Source: Alloacidobacterium dinghuense
GTDB taxonomy: Bacteria; Acidobacteriota; Terriglobia; Terriglobales; Acidobacteriaceae
Direction of reading: 5' to 3'
Assembly: GCF_014274465.1 (NCBI RefSeq)
Contig: NZ_CP060394.1
Coordinates: forward strand, 1,736,001 to 1,800,000
Length of the DNA: 64,000 bases
Shown here: positions 34,902 to 44,600 of the stretch, in pieces
Layout: each line of letters starts with the position of its first letter
Position numbering within the stretch: position 1 is the first letter of the stretch
Made by a program: the position numbers and the translations under genes
The notes under the pieces: model-generated
Databases searched by the model: none
Told to the model about the DNA's origin: nothing
The model's input: only the letters and a program-made list of their open reading frames with translations

Positions 34902-37076
34902 ATGCGAACTGGTGCTCTTTCTCTTTTCGCCTTCACAATCTTGTCTCTGGCCGTCCCTGTCAATGCGCAGAGCCACAACTGTACCACTATAGCTCCGCAC
35001 GATCTAACGCCGGCGGAAGAGGCGTATGCGCAGGGCAAATATGACTCTGCGGAATCCCTCTACATGCAGGCTTTGCTGCAACAACCACACGATAGCGCTC
35101 TGTCTTCCGCGTTAGTGCGCACGCTGCTGCATGAAGGCAAGATCGGCGATGCGACAATCCAGGTGAATAAATCTCTGGCTGAAGACGCAAGTTCTGCCGT
35201 CACCCTCACAGTGCTGGCCGAGGTGCAATTCCGGAAAGGGCAGCCCTGGGTGGCGATGCAGACATTGAGTGAGGCGGCAAAGCGAGACGACTGTTACGCT
35301 CGGGCGCACCTCATTCGTAGCCGGATTCTGCGCATCGACTCGATGTATGCCTCCGAGCGTAAGGAGCTTCAGATCGCTTACGATATCGACCCGAGCGATC
35401 CAGACATAAAGCACGCATGGCTACAGATCGATTCTGCCGCCAAGGACATTCAGGGGACGGAAGATGCGCTCTCCACGATGAGCCATGTCGATGCAGATCT
35501 GCGAGAGAAGGCCGCCGCGTCGGTGCATGCGTTAATGGGGCAACTGACAGAGAACTCGAAAACATGCCAGAGCACTTCGATGGCATCCGCGCTTGCTTTG
35601 CCACTGGTTCCTGTGCTGCAAGACACGAAACACGTCAGCGGATATCAGCTGGAGGTCCAATTCCCGCAGCGGAAAGCGAAGCTGATCGTGGACACGGCTG
35701 CTTCCGGACTGTACATCAGCCGAGCACTTGCCGATGAAAATGGCTTCCAACACGCAGTTGGTGAACCAACAAACACAGTCCATGTTGATAGCGTGCACAT
35801 TGGATCCCTGGAGTTTCGTGACTGCACGGTGGGAGTAAGCGATACTCCATTTCCGGATAAAGGAGATGGCTTTATCGGCACCGATATTTTTGCTTCTTAT
35901 TTGGTCACGCTGGATTATCCAATGGGAAAGCTGGAGATTGCTCCGCTACCGGTATTATCTGACCCGCGTGAGGACGCCCTGCCGTCGGATCGCTATATTG
36001 CCCCGGCGATAGATGGCTACACACCCGTCTATCATCGACTACAGTATCTACTTGTTCCCGTGATGCTGAACAAGCGGGAGCAGCGGTTGTTCGTGCTGGA
36101 TTCGGGAATGCGCATGAGTACGATGACCTCAGAAGTTGCGCACCTGGTCTCGTCGACCAAGGTCAACTTTACAAACGCGATGCAAACCGTTTCTGGCGGA
36201 ACGGTGCAACTCTACCGGGACAGCTTCGCCTTTCAGTTTGCCAATCTATCCCTCGACAATCAGGGGCGCATTCTCGAGTTTGACCCCGCGGTAATTGACG
36301 AGAGTGCCGGATTCCAGGTAGCTGGTTTACTTGGCTTCGATATACTCCACACGTTTACAGTTCACCTCGACTACCGCGATGGACTCGTGAAATTTGACCA
36401 GTCTGGATCGAGCCTTCCTCCCCAACCGGGCGTGTCCATTGCCGCCGCTTCGAATTTCGCGCCCAGCAGCATAGTGCGGCGCGAAGCATGCGATCGCTAT
36501 GTAGATCAAGCCGGTGATCTGCCGACGAAGCAAACAATCGAAGCGCAAATTGTGGGCTGGTTGGATTCCGGACACACAAAGCCGGGACAGCCCGTAACTC
36601 TAAAGGTCGTTCACGAATGGGCTGCACAGGATTGCAAACTCCCCGCCGGCGCACTGCTCTATGGCAACGTGCTCGCATCGTCGAGCGGTAAGAATGGCAG
36701 CGAACTAGCCTTGGCTTTTGATCATGGGGACTGCTCCAACCAGAGTAAAAAAGGCCTGTCACTTCGACTCATAGGGATTGTGGGGCCGCCCGGAGAGCAC
36801 GAGGCATTCCATGATGCAATGCCTACGCAAATAGCTGGCGGAGCCAGACAGATTTCCGATGCTGTTGCCGCGGTGGGTTATAAGGAAGATGAGAATCTGA
36901 ATCCTGGTGGTCCCCCGAATACCGTCCACCCCGGAATTGTCGTGGGGCTCAAGGGAACTAAGATGACCCCAGAGGGTGGGCCGCAGTGCAGTGCTCTTCT
37001 AACAAGCGTCGGTCACAGCGTTCGCTTGGACACGGGAAGTGTATTCATCCTCACAATGGAGACGGGAACTCACTAA
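34902..37076 (+). CDS. Exported TPR plus double retropepsin-like aspartic protease
   Basis: 724 residues. Signal peptide at 1-22 (LFAFTILSLAVPVNAQ). Residues ~40-200 hold TPRs (EEAYAQGKYDSAESLYMQ, LRKGQ-type repeats). A retropepsin-like domain follows at ~245-345 (RKAKLIVDTAASGLYISRAL, IGSLEFRDCTVGV, GFIGTDIFASYLVTLDYP). A second half at ~375-500 (EQRLFVLDSGMRMSTM, VAGLLGFDILHTFTVHLDYR) is homologous. The catalytic triads read DTA and DSG instead of DTG, so one site is DTA. The C-terminal ~200 residues are unassigned. The family comprises bacterial pepsin-like domains, some active, some pseudo-proteases. Divergent from GH38, possibly co-regulated. Confidence 0.8.
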   Translation: MRTGALSLFAFTILSLAVPVNAQSHNCTTIAPHDLTPAEEAYAQGKYDSAESLYMQALLQQPHDSALSSALVRTLLHEGKIGDATIQVNKSLAEDASSAVTLTVLAEVQFRKGQPWVAMQTLSEAAKRDDCYARAHLIRSRILRIDSMYASERKELQIAYDIDPSDPDIKHAWLQIDSAAKDIQGTEDALSTMSHVDADLREKAAASVHALMGQLTENSKTCQSTSMASALALPLVPVLQDTKHVSGYQLEVQFPQRKAKLIVDTAASGLYISRALADENGFQHAVGEPTNTVHVDSVHIGSLEFRDCTVGVSDTPFPDKGDGFIGTDIFASYLVTLDYPMGKLEIAPLPVLSDPREDALPSDRYIAPAIDGYTPVYHRLQYLLVPVMLNKREQRLFVLDSGMRMSTMTSEVAHLVSSTKVNFTNAMQTVSGGTVQLYRDSFAFQFANLSLDNQGRILEFDPAVIDESAGFQVAGLLGFDILHTFTVHLDYRDGLVKFDQSGSSLPPQPGVSIAAASNFAPSSIVRREACDRYVDQAGDLPTKQTIEAQIVGWLDSGHTKPGQPVTLKVVHEWAAQDCKLPAGALLYGNVLASSSGKNGSELALAFDHGDCSNQSKKGLSLRLIGIVGPPGEHEAFHDAMPTQIAGGARQISDAVAAVGYKEDENLNPGGPPNTVHPGIVVGLKGTKMTPEGGPQCSALLTSVGHSVRLDTGSVFILTMETGTH

Positions 37077-37148
37077 GACACAGCTGTAAATCCAGGCGCG
37101 CTTTTTCTCATGTCGAGTCCTGTGCCAGAATGAAGATTACAGGCAGCC

Positions 37149-38855
37149 ATGTCCAATTCAAATCTTCCGGAATCCCAATCCACTGATGAAACCACAGTCG
37201 AAAACAACGAATCCTTTGGCGAACTTCTTTCCCAGTTTGAGCAAAGTCGCTCACACAAAGCAGAAGCCGATGACAAACAACGCGAAGGCACGGTAATTTC
37301 GACTTCTTCAGACTTCGTGTTCGTCGACATTGGACTGAAGATTGAGGGAGTTCTGCCGGTCGCACTCTTCGGCGAGACGGAGATGCCAAAGCCCGGAGCC
37401 CAGCTGCAGGTTTCCGTGAAGGGCCGCAATGAAGAAGGCTATTACGAACTGTCTCTCTTCAAAATTGCGCAGCCCAAAGACTGGTCATCTCTTGAACGAG
37501 TGTTCGCGGAAAAGACAGCGATTTCCGGCACCGTAACTGGTGTAGTCAAAGGTGGAGTGACGGTTGATGTCGGTGTTCGAGCCTTTATGCCAGCCTCGCG
37601 CAGTGGCGTGCGCGATGCAGCCGAGATGGAGAAGCTGATCGGCCAGGAGATTGTCTGCCGCATTATCAAGCTCGATGTCGCTGATGAAGATGTGGTGGTC
37701 GATCGACGCGTCGTGATGGAGGAGCAGCAGCAATCGCTGCGTGAAGAACGCTACGCAGAAGTGCGCGAAGGCGATCTGGTGCAGGGAACCGTTCGCAGCC
37801 TGACCGATTATGGCGCGTTCGTAGATCTGGGTGGAGTAGACGGTTTATTGCACGTCAGTGATATCGCGTGGAACCGCATCACGAACCCCGCGGATGTGCT
37901 GTCCGAAGGGCAGCACATTGAAGTGAAGGTTCTCAAAATTGATTCCGACAAGCGACGCATTTCATTGGGTTTAAAGCAGTTGCAGAAGCATCCTTGGGAT
38001 GACGTCGGAGAAAAATTCAAGATCGGCGATCGCGTACGCGGTACCGTGGCTCGCTTGGCGGATTTTGGCGCATTTGTTGAGCTTGAGGCGGGGATTGAGG
38101 GGCTCATTCATGTGTCGGAGATGTCCTGGGGAAAGAAGGTTCGGAAGCCGAGCGACATTTTGAAGCAAGGTGACACTGTAGATGCGGTGATCCTGGGAGT
38201 GAATGCTGGAGAGCGGCGTATCTCCCTGGGACTCAAACAGGCCTTGGGGGATCCATGGGCTGATGCGTCACAGCGGTTTCCGGTGGGCTCGCAGATTGAA
38301 GCGCCGGTTACAAGCTTTACCAAGTTTGGCGCCTTTATTCAGCTAATCGAAGGCGTTGAAGGCATGGTACACGTCAGCGAAATCAGCGTTGATAAGCACA
38401 TTCATCATCCGCAGGACGTGTTGCGAAAGGGAGAACAGGTCAAGGTCCTTGTGTTGGCGGTGGATGCGGAAAAGAGACAAATTCGTCTAAGCATGAAGCA
38501 ACTCATTCCCACCAGTCTGGATGAATACCTGGCGGAGCACAAACTGGGCGATGTAGTTTCGGGAAGGACGATGGAGGCTCCTCGGGCTGACTCAACGGAG
38601 CCAATTCGAGTAGAACTGGGTGAAGGCATTCTGGGATATTCCACCCTTAAGAACCTAGCTTCAGCTCCCGAAGCGTCGCAAGATGTAGGCAAGGTCGATC
38701 TTGCGTCGTTAAGTTCAATGTTAAAGGCCAGATGGAAGACCGGTGCAACTCCGAGTGCCTCGAAGACTGCACCTCTTCAGGCAGGTCAAATTCGCAGTTT
38801 TCGCATTACGCACCTTGATCCTGCGGCAAAACGTATTGAATTGGAGCTGGTCTGA
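37149..38855 (+). CDS. rpsA: Ribosomal protein S1-type multi-S1-domain RNA-binding protein
   Basis: 568 residues, close to the 557 of E. coli S1. Five clear S1 domains can be followed: GTVISTSSDFVFVDIG (~42), GTVTGVVKGGVTVDVG (~127), GTVRSLTDYGAFVDLG (~215), GTVARLADFGAFVEL (~300) and a fifth with APVTSFTKFGAFIQL (~385). A more degenerate C-terminal segment resembles a worn sixth domain. Domains 1 and 2 are atypical, as in S1, where they bind the ribosome. The gene name is tentative: acidobacteria can carry extra S1-like proteins, and no cmk or ihfB neighbour helps. It starts 72 bases after the protease stop and is followed by a long hairpin. Confidence 0.8.
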   Translation: MSNSNLPESQSTDETTVENNESFGELLSQFEQSRSHKAEADDKQREGTVISTSSDFVFVDIGLKIEGVLPVALFGETEMPKPGAQLQVSVKGRNEEGYYELSLFKIAQPKDWSSLERVFAEKTAISGTVTGVVKGGVTVDVGVRAFMPASRSGVRDAAEMEKLIGQEIVCRIIKLDVADEDVVVDRRVVMEEQQQSLREERYAEVREGDLVQGTVRSLTDYGAFVDLGGVDGLLHVSDIAWNRITNPADVLSEGQHIEVKVLKIDSDKRRISLGLKQLQKHPWDDVGEKFKIGDRVRGTVARLADFGAFVELEAGIEGLIHVSEMSWGKKVRKPSDILKQGDTVDAVILGVNAGERRISLGLKQALGDPWADASQRFPVGSQIEAPVTSFTKFGAFIQLIEGVEGMVHVSEISVDKHIHHPQDVLRKGEQVKVLVLAVDAEKRQIRLSMKQLIPTSLDEYLAEHKLGDVVSGRTMEAPRADSTEPIRVELGEGILGYSTLKNLASAPEASQDVGKVDLASLSSMLKARWKTGATPSASKTAPLQAGQIRSFRITHLDPAAKRIELELV

Positions 38856-38872
38856 GCAATTCCAATCAAAAT

Positions 38873-38917
38873 GCACGCTGTCTGCCGGTTCTCCTTATAA
38901 AATGGTAGACAGCGTGC
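38873..38917 (+). terminator. 14-bp hairpin just after the S1 gene
   Basis: GCACGCTGTCTGCC (38873-38886) pairs with GGTAGACAGCGTGC (38904-38917), one G-T wobble, with a 17-base loop. It begins 18 bases after the stop. No T run follows on the plus strand (GGAAGAGC), so it may act as an mRNA 3' protector or autoregulatory structure instead of a classical terminator. The following 210 bases hold nothing convincing apart from a 36-codon frame at 39009-39119. Confidence 0.5.
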
Positions 38918-39127
38918 GGAAGAGCAGAATATAGGGACCTGTTTGGGACCTTCTACGTTTTTCTGTGCAGATATTGAGCCCCTTGCGCGGAAAATCCTCG
39001 AAGATTACATGAAATCTGGCGTTTTGAGCGACTTAGGTAGGCGAAATTCCGTCTCTACCAACGGACGCCGGCCTGCCTTGTTTGTCGCACAGGGGATGCA
39101 GAACTGGATGAAGAACTAACAGACAAG

Positions 39128-39997
39128 ATGTACTCATCGACAATTTCTCGCTGGAATGCGATTGCCGCCACCGTAGCCACCTTCTTGCTGGTTGGCACGA
39201 CATTGCTGGCTCAAGCCCAATCTGATATGCCCGATGCTCCCGGACCTGCTGTTCAGCAGCCAGCAGCCGTCGTGGATCCGCCTGTAATCCCGCAGCCGAA
39301 GTCTCAGAGAGAGCAGGCGGCGGAAGATCTGAAGAAGGAAGAGCGCCAGCGCATTCTTGGTATCGTCCCCGATTTCAACATGATGGACAATGCGATGGCT
39401 CCGCCCTTGAGCCCGAAGCAGAAATTTCATCTTTTCTGGAAGAGCGCGACCGATCCGTACGCTTTTTTTGTTGCGGGTTTTGTAGCGGGTTATGGTCAGG
39501 CTCAGGACAGCAATCCTGGGTATGGACAAGGCGTTGAAGGATACTTTAAACGCTTTGGAGCTTCATACGCCGATGCATTCGACGGCAATCTGTGGGGCAA
39601 TGCCATCCTCCCCGTATGGTGGCATGAAGATCCGAGATATTTCCGCAAAGGAACAGGAAGCATCAAGGGCCGCATGCTCCACGCTGCTTTGTCAACTGTG
39701 TGGTGCCGCCGGGATAACGGTTCATGGGGTCCAAACTACGCGAATGTTGTGGGGAATATGGTTGGTGGCGCGATCTCCAATCTGTACTATCCCAAAGAGG
39801 ATCGCGGACCCGACATTGTTTTCGGCAATGCGCTGACGGTCACAGCGGAAGGAGCGGTTGGCGCGCAGCTAGTCGAATTCTGGCCGGATATTTTACGGCA
39901 CTATCGAAATAAGAAAGCCAAACAGGCGAGTGCTCAAGACGCATCTAAACAGACAACTGCTCAAAACACATCTGTTGATACCGAATCCAAACAGTAG
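39128..39997 (+). CDS. Exported protein of unknown function, acidobacterial type
   Basis: 289 residues. A signal peptide (AATVATFLLVGTTLLAQAQ) is followed by a Pro-rich stretch with QQPAAVVDPPVIPQPK. The conserved-looking core contains ERQRILGIVPDFN, AGFVAGYGQAQDSNPGYGQG, VEGYFKRFGASYADAF and FGNALTVTAEGAVGAQL, with WHEDPRYFRKGTGS in the middle. Gly/Ala-rich amphipathic stretches suggest an outer-membrane association. The C-terminus is Lys/Ala/Gln-rich and low complexity. I do not recognise a function. It follows the S1 gene by 272 bases and precedes the glycoside hydrolase by 71 bases. Confidence 0.75.
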   Translation: MYSSTISRWNAIAATVATFLLVGTTLLAQAQSDMPDAPGPAVQQPAAVVDPPVIPQPKSQREQAAEDLKKEERQRILGIVPDFNMMDNAMAPPLSPKQKFHLFWKSATDPYAFFVAGFVAGYGQAQDSNPGYGQGVEGYFKRFGASYADAFDGNLWGNAILPVWWHEDPRYFRKGTGSIKGRMLHAALSTVWCRRDNGSWGPNYANVVGNMVGGAISNLYYPKEDRGPDIVFGNALTVTAEGAVGAQLVEFWPDILRHYRNKKAKQASAQDASKQTTAQNTSVDTESKQ

Positions 39998-40068
39998 AGG
40001 CGGTCTCTCGGGAGATTCCGTTTCTTGATGCGAATGGGATATCGTTAACATTCAACTGATATCCAACC

Positions 40069-43000
40069 ATGACTCGATCCCTTCGTTTTCTGCTTTTCTG
40101 TTTCCTGGGAATTTCCTGCGCGCGAGCTGCTTCTCACACCGTTGTTTTCTTTGAGCCGGGATTTCCCTCGGCAGATTCTCCTGTTGTCACTGAAGATGTG
40201 TTGCATTCGGCTTTTGCAGATGCGGAATTCGCTGGTGCTCATCAAATTGTCTCTGCGTTAGAGAAGCCTGAGACGCATCTGCTGGTGATGCCGTTCGGCT
40301 CAGCCTATCCGGAGGCGGCGTGGCCTGCGATTTTGCGGTATCTGGATCGCGGCGGCAATCTGCTGGCGCTTGGTGGCAAGCCGTTTACGCGAGCGGCCTA
40401 CTCTTCTGGATCGGGTTGGCAACTGCGTGGACCGAGGGTGGCTGCATCGTTGGAATTGCTGATTCATGACTATCAGGAAACTCCAGGGTCGGATTCGCTG
40501 ACTTTCGAGGCGAATCATGATCTGCAACCTGAGGTTGCCGCCTTTCATTGGAGACGGGCATTTAGCCCAGTGTTGCGATTGTCGGTGATTCCCAAGTACA
40601 ACCGCGACGGTGCGACGGGTGACGAAGATGCCGATCTGACAACGCTTGCCTGGGGATCGAAGAATGGGCACAAATTAGCGGCTCCGATTTTTGAGATTGA
40701 CCATAACTCGTATCGGTTTGTTGGTGGTCGATGGATCTTCGTCGCATGCGAGCCGGATGCTGATTTCTTCTCCAACACGCAATTGCTTTCTTCGCTTGCG
40801 GAGCTGGCTGTCCGGCAGAGTGATCGATTCACGCTGCGTCCGCGTGTGCCGCTGTTTCTGCCGGGAGAAGCGCTGGAGCTGCGATATGAGCAGGCGAATC
40901 CGCTGGCGGCCGAGCCTAAGGGCGATCAGCTGAAGATTCGTGTTACGGCGGAACAGGGTGCACCGCCGGTTGAATTGACGGTAGCGGCAGATGCGTCGCA
41001 GCCGATCTCGTTGTCGGCTGATGCTTCGAGTGGCAATGGCTTCCATACGATTGAAGCGACGCTGCTGCGGGACGGCAAGCCGCTGAGAGTCTATCGCAGC
41101 GGCTTCTGGATGCGGGACTGGAATTACCTTCTGTCGGGGCCGAAGCTTTCGGTTGGCAGCGATTACTTCGCACTCGATGGCAAGCCTCTGCCGGTGGTTG
41201 GCACGACGTACATGTCTAGCGACGTGCAGCGGCTTTACCTGATGCGGCCAAATGCTTACGTCTGGAATCAGGACATGGCGCAGATTCGCGGCGAAGGTCT
41301 CAACATGATTCGCAGCGGGCTGTGGAGCGCATGGGATCCGGAACTGGCTCCGAACGGCGAAGTCAGCGAAGACGCGCTGCGGACCATCGAAGCATTTCTG
41401 ATGTGTGCGCGGCATAACAATCTTCCTATTCAGTTCAACCTGTTTGCGTTTCTGCCGGAGAATCTGGGTGGGGTGAACCCGTATCTCGATCCGGCGGCAT
41501 GGCGCGCGCAGGCGCTCTACGTCAACTCGTTGGCGAAGCGGTTTCACGAGGTTCCGTTTCTGGCATGGGACTTGATCAATGAGCCGAGTGCAAATGGCAA
41601 TCTCTGGAAGGAACTGCCGATTGGCGATCCCTTCGAGCAGCGGGCCTGGCGCAGGTGGCTCACGGCGAAGTATCCCGATCAGGCGGGGCTCCTGCATGCG
41701 TGGGCGGAGCCGTCGTTTGGCATCGGGCGCGATTTGCAGTTGCAGCCTTCGAGCAACTCTCCGGAGATTGTGGCTCAGGACCCGTTTGCGCTGCCGAAGG
41801 CTGGTGCCTTTGGGTTTGATTCGGTGCGGTCGGGGTTCAATCCGCTCAAGGTGTATGACTACTATCTGTTCACGCAGGATTTCTTTGCCGATTGGGTGAA
41901 GCGGACGAAGGATGTCATCCGCGCTGCTGGATCGCAGCAGCTGATCACTGTCGGGCAGGAGGAGTACGGCGTCGCGAGCCGCTTGTCGCCTGCGTTCTAT
42001 TCGGAGTTCATCGACTTTACAGCGGATCACACATGGTGGGATTTTGATGGGTCGCTGTGGGCTTCTCTGGCGGCGAAGTTTCCCGGCAAGCCGATGCTGA
42101 TCCAGGAGACGGGCGAGCAGCGGCGTCTCTGGCAGGACGACCATCTGCGCTTCTCGGCACAGGTGGAAGGCTGGCAGCTGGAGCGGAAGATTGCCATGGC
42201 CTTTGCGCAGGGAACTGGGGCGCTTGAGTGGGTTTGGAATGTGAACAGCTACATGGCAAACGACAACGAGATTCCGATTGGCGCTGTCCGTCCGGATGGG
42301 ACGGAGAAGCCTGAAGCGGAAGTGCTGAGCGCGTTTGCCGCGTTTGTTGCGAAGAATTCTTCGAGTTACACGCACATTCAGGCTCCTGCGGTGACGTTGG
42401 TGACGTCGAATGTGATGCAGTACAGCAACATGAATCCGCTGGCGATTGACACGCAGAAGCGTGCGCTGCGGGCGCTGTGCTACTACGATCACACGCCGAC
42501 GCGCATGCTTCAGGAGAACCGCCTGTCTGATCTGGGCCAGCCTAAGCTGGTGATTCTGCCTGCTCCGCAGGCGCTGACCGATGCCGCGTGGCAACAGTTG
42601 CTGGCCTACGTTGACGGCGGTGGAACGCTGCTGGTCTCCGGGCCGGTGTCGCGCGATGAGCACTGGCAGTTTGTCGACCGGCTTGCGCCGCTGGGTTTGA
42701 AAGCTCAGATTCAGCCGCTTACTGTTCGGCAGTCGGAGTTGAAGATTGGCGCGCAGCCTGTGGTGCAGGTGAGCTTTCCCACCCTCGTTCAGCAGGATCC
42801 GGTTGAGGTGATGCGGTTCGCCGACGGCAAGTCGGTCGAGACTGTCGCGCATGGGCGCGGGAAGATTCTCTGGGCGGCTGACCCGGTCGAATTTTCAGAG
42901 GACTACGATCCTACGGCGGCGCTTTATCGTTACGCGTTGCAGGAGGCGGGTGTTGCGGCGTCGTTCACGGGTTCGCTTTCGCCGGGTGTGCTGGCGTTTC

Positions 43001-43194
43001 CTACAGTGCTCGATGATGCGGTGCTCTACAGCTTCTCGAATGAGTCGCTGGACGATCATCCGGTCGATATTCGGGATGCGGTCAGCGGTGCGCACCTTAA
43101 GTTTGAACTGTCGGCGCAGCGAGGAGCGGAGATTCTGCTCAGCCGAAAGGGGGCTGTTCTGGCGGCTTATGGGCAGGCGGCAGTTGCCCGATAG
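40069..43194 (+). CDS. Large exported glycoside hydrolase, beta-galactosidase/GH5-clan barrel
   Basis: 1041 residues with signal MTRSLRFLLFCFLGISCARA. Residues ~50-120 look like a glutamine-amidotransferase-type flavodoxin fold (HLLVMPFGSAYPEAAW, LDRGGNLLALGG). A beta domain follows, then a clan GH-A (beta/alpha)8 barrel: the acid/base region is FLAWDLINEPSANG (Glu near residue 506) and the probable nucleophile is MLIQETGEQ (near 680). The last third repeats a GATase-like fold (PKLVILPAPQALTDAAWQQL, VDGGGTLLVSGPV) as in the trimerisation part of GH42. This order suggests a beta-galactosidase-like or related beta-glycosidase; exact specificity is unclear. GC3 is higher than in neighbours. Confidence 0.82.
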   Translation: MTRSLRFLLFCFLGISCARAASHTVVFFEPGFPSADSPVVTEDVLHSAFADAEFAGAHQIVSALEKPETHLLVMPFGSAYPEAAWPAILRYLDRGGNLLALGGKPFTRAAYSSGSGWQLRGPRVAASLELLIHDYQETPGSDSLTFEANHDLQPEVAAFHWRRAFSPVLRLSVIPKYNRDGATGDEDADLTTLAWGSKNGHKLAAPIFEIDHNSYRFVGGRWIFVACEPDADFFSNTQLLSSLAELAVRQSDRFTLRPRVPLFLPGEALELRYEQANPLAAEPKGDQLKIRVTAEQGAPPVELTVAADASQPISLSADASSGNGFHTIEATLLRDGKPLRVYRSGFWMRDWNYLLSGPKLSVGSDYFALDGKPLPVVGTTYMSSDVQRLYLMRPNAYVWNQDMAQIRGEGLNMIRSGLWSAWDPELAPNGEVSEDALRTIEAFLMCARHNNLPIQFNLFAFLPENLGGVNPYLDPAAWRAQALYVNSLAKRFHEVPFLAWDLINEPSANGNLWKELPIGDPFEQRAWRRWLTAKYPDQAGLLHAWAEPSFGIGRDLQLQPSSNSPEIVAQDPFALPKAGAFGFDSVRSGFNPLKVYDYYLFTQDFFADWVKRTKDVIRAAGSQQLITVGQEEYGVASRLSPAFYSEFIDFTADHTWWDFDGSLWASLAAKFPGKPMLIQETGEQRRLWQDDHLRFSAQVEGWQLERKIAMAFAQGTGALEWVWNVNSYMANDNEIPIGAVRPDGTEKPEAEVLSAFAAFVAKNSSSYTHIQAPAVTLVTSNVMQYSNMNPLAIDTQKRALRALCYYDHTPTRMLQENRLSDLGQPKLVILPAPQALTDAAWQQLLAYVDGGGTLLVSGPVSRDEHWQFVDRLAPLGLKAQIQPLTVRQSELKIGAQPVVQVSFPTLVQQDPVEVMRFADGKSVETVAHGRGKILWAADPVEFSEDYDPTAALYRYALQEAGVAASFTGSLSPGVLAFPTVLDDAVLYSFSNESLDDHPVDIRDAVSGAHLKFELSAQRGAEILLSRKGAVLAAYGQAAVAR

Positions 43195-43343
43195 CCCCGG
43201 TTCCTGCGAGAGGGGGAGGGGGCTAAATTCCTCAAAACAGACGGGTTAACTTTTTAATTCGGCAGGTATTTGATTATACGAACGTTACGAGCAACTATTT
43301 CATTCTAAAAGACTTCACGTAGCCTTCCCATTCTGAAAGTTCT

Positions 43344-43751
43344 ATGGACGATCTGCTCGTTAGCTTAATTTATGTAATTGCTGAGGCGCTGCTAGAGGCC
43401 CTGCTGGAAATCATCGGAGAAGCGGTTATTGCATGGATTTCTCGTGCAGTTGGAAACCTATTCGCACCATTGCTCAAGTCCAACCGTTTCATTACTACAC
43501 TCTGTTTTGCACTCCTTGGCGTTGCCGCGGGAATTTCGAGCATAGCAGTCTTTCCTCACAGGCTCGTAGCACCATCGAAATTTCATGGTATTAGCCTCTT
43601 GCTGAGTCCACTTATTACCGGATTTGTGATGTCTCAAGTAGGACGTGCTGTACGTAGTCGAGGCCAAGAGGCAGCTGCGATCGAAAGCTTTGGCTATGGG
43701 TTCGTCTTCGCGCTAGCAATGGCCATAATTCGCTTTGTATTTGTGAAATAG
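43344..43751 (+). CDS. Small membrane protein of unknown function
   Basis: 135 residues with about three hydrophobic segments (LIYVIAEALLEALLEIIGEAV, FALLGVAAGISSIAVF, FGYGFVFALAMAIIRF). Family not recognised. The ATG has no strong ribosome site (AAAGTTCT). It stands between the glycoside hydrolase and a 31-bp dispersed repeat. Its higher A+T and lack of a signal peptide differ from the exported proteins around it. Confidence 0.5.
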   Translation: MDDLLVSLIYVIAEALLEALLEIIGEAVIAWISRAVGNLFAPLLKSNRFITTLCFALLGVAAGISSIAVFPHRLVAPSKFHGISLLLSPLITGFVMSQVGRAVRSRGQEAAAIESFGYGFVFALAMAIIRFVFVK

Positions 43752-43909
43752 TCTCTATTTCTATTTTACGAATTTCATCGAAATAACACGCCAAATGGCG
43801 CAGAGTATTTGGTCTTTCGATTCAGGAGTTTACCGAGAAAGTTTTCCACATGGGCTTGACAGCTACGTGCAGGTATATTGCGTTCTGGCCCCGATGCTAA
43901 TCGCTGAGG

Positions 43910-43940
43910 TTCTTCCTCCCGTTGGTCGTCAGAATGACGG
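43910..43940 (+). repeat. 31-bp dispersed repeat, copy 1
   Basis: Identical to four other copies in the window. It begins TTCTTCCTCCCG and ends CAGAATGACGG. It lies between the convergent small membrane gene and the DUF1905 gene. Confidence 0.85.
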
Positions 43941-43959
43941 TTCATCTGAAATCTTTGCT

Positions 43960-44433
43960 CTACTCCGAAGGACGCTTGTCGCCTTTTGCCAAGCGCTCGA
44001 TGGTTTTCGCTACGCGGGCGGTTCGGGTTTCTTCTTTCTTCGACGATGTGATCCATGTGGCCCATTCGGCTTTTGCTTTGGGGGTGATCTTTACCCATTG
44101 TGCGGATGCCTTGACTGATTTCTTCAGGGCGGCGTTGAGGTAGTCGGGGACTTCGAATTCGACGGCGTCGCCAGCGGTTTCGATGATGAAGGTTGCGGTG
44201 TCGCCGACGGCGGCTTTCGCTCCTGCGCGCATGGTTCCGTTGACCATGAACTGGTGGCTGCCTTCTCCGTCGGGGAAGGCAGAGGTTTTAAAGGCGAAGC
44301 CGTTGATGGTGCCCTGGATGGCGATGCGGCCGCGTTTGGGGAGCTTTTCGCTGGCGGCTTTCGGCATGGTGATGAAGGTCCAGCCTTTGCCTTCCATCGC
44401 TGTCCAGAGCTTGGCCTTGAATTGAATGGGCAT
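43960..44433 (-). CDS. DUF1905/YdeI family protein
   Basis: About 157 residues from ATG 44433 (MPIQFKAKLW); a longer version from 44469 is also possible because neither start has a strong ribosome site. Residues 1-85 match DUF1905 (WTFITMPKAASEKLPKRGR, GTINGFAFKTSAFPDGEG, HQFMVNGTMRAGAKAAVGD). The C-terminal part resembles the YdeI/OmpD-associated helical tail (LNAALKKSVKASAQWVKIT, TARVAKTIERLAKGDKRP). Cytoplasmic, function unknown in the literature. It is downstream of tpiA on the same strand, with palindromic repeats in between. Confidence 0.8.
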   Translation of the reverse strand: MPIQFKAKLWTAMEGKGWTFITMPKAASEKLPKRGRIAIQGTINGFAFKTSAFPDGEGSHQFMVNGTMRAGAKAAVGDTATFIIETAGDAVEFEVPDYLNAALKKSVKASAQWVKITPKAKAEWATWITSSKKEETRTARVAKTIERLAKGDKRPSE

Positions 44434-44600
44434 GGGTGGTTTGTATCGTGGATGCATGTGGATGGGCAATGGTGTTTGCGAAGAACCCGGTGCTTCTACC
44501 TTGTCTTGCTTTCTCAGGGCGGTTTTGACGGAGCTAGTACCGCTGGATTCCTCGCACGGATTGCGTGCTTAGAATGACGGCAGTGTTGGGGAATTGCTCT

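Noticed and set aside
39009-39119. 36-codon frame ending just before the gene at 39128
   Set aside because: No ribosome site of note, no recognisable sequence; could be chance.
40675-42852. 725-codon minus-strand open frame opposite the glycoside hydrolase
   Set aside because: Arg/His/Pro-rich shadow of a gene with high GC3; the plus-strand frame has a signal peptide and clear catalytic motifs.
43775-44098. Minus-strand frame partly overlapping the DUF1905 gene
   Set aside because: Different frame from the recognised family member and lies across repeat copy 1.
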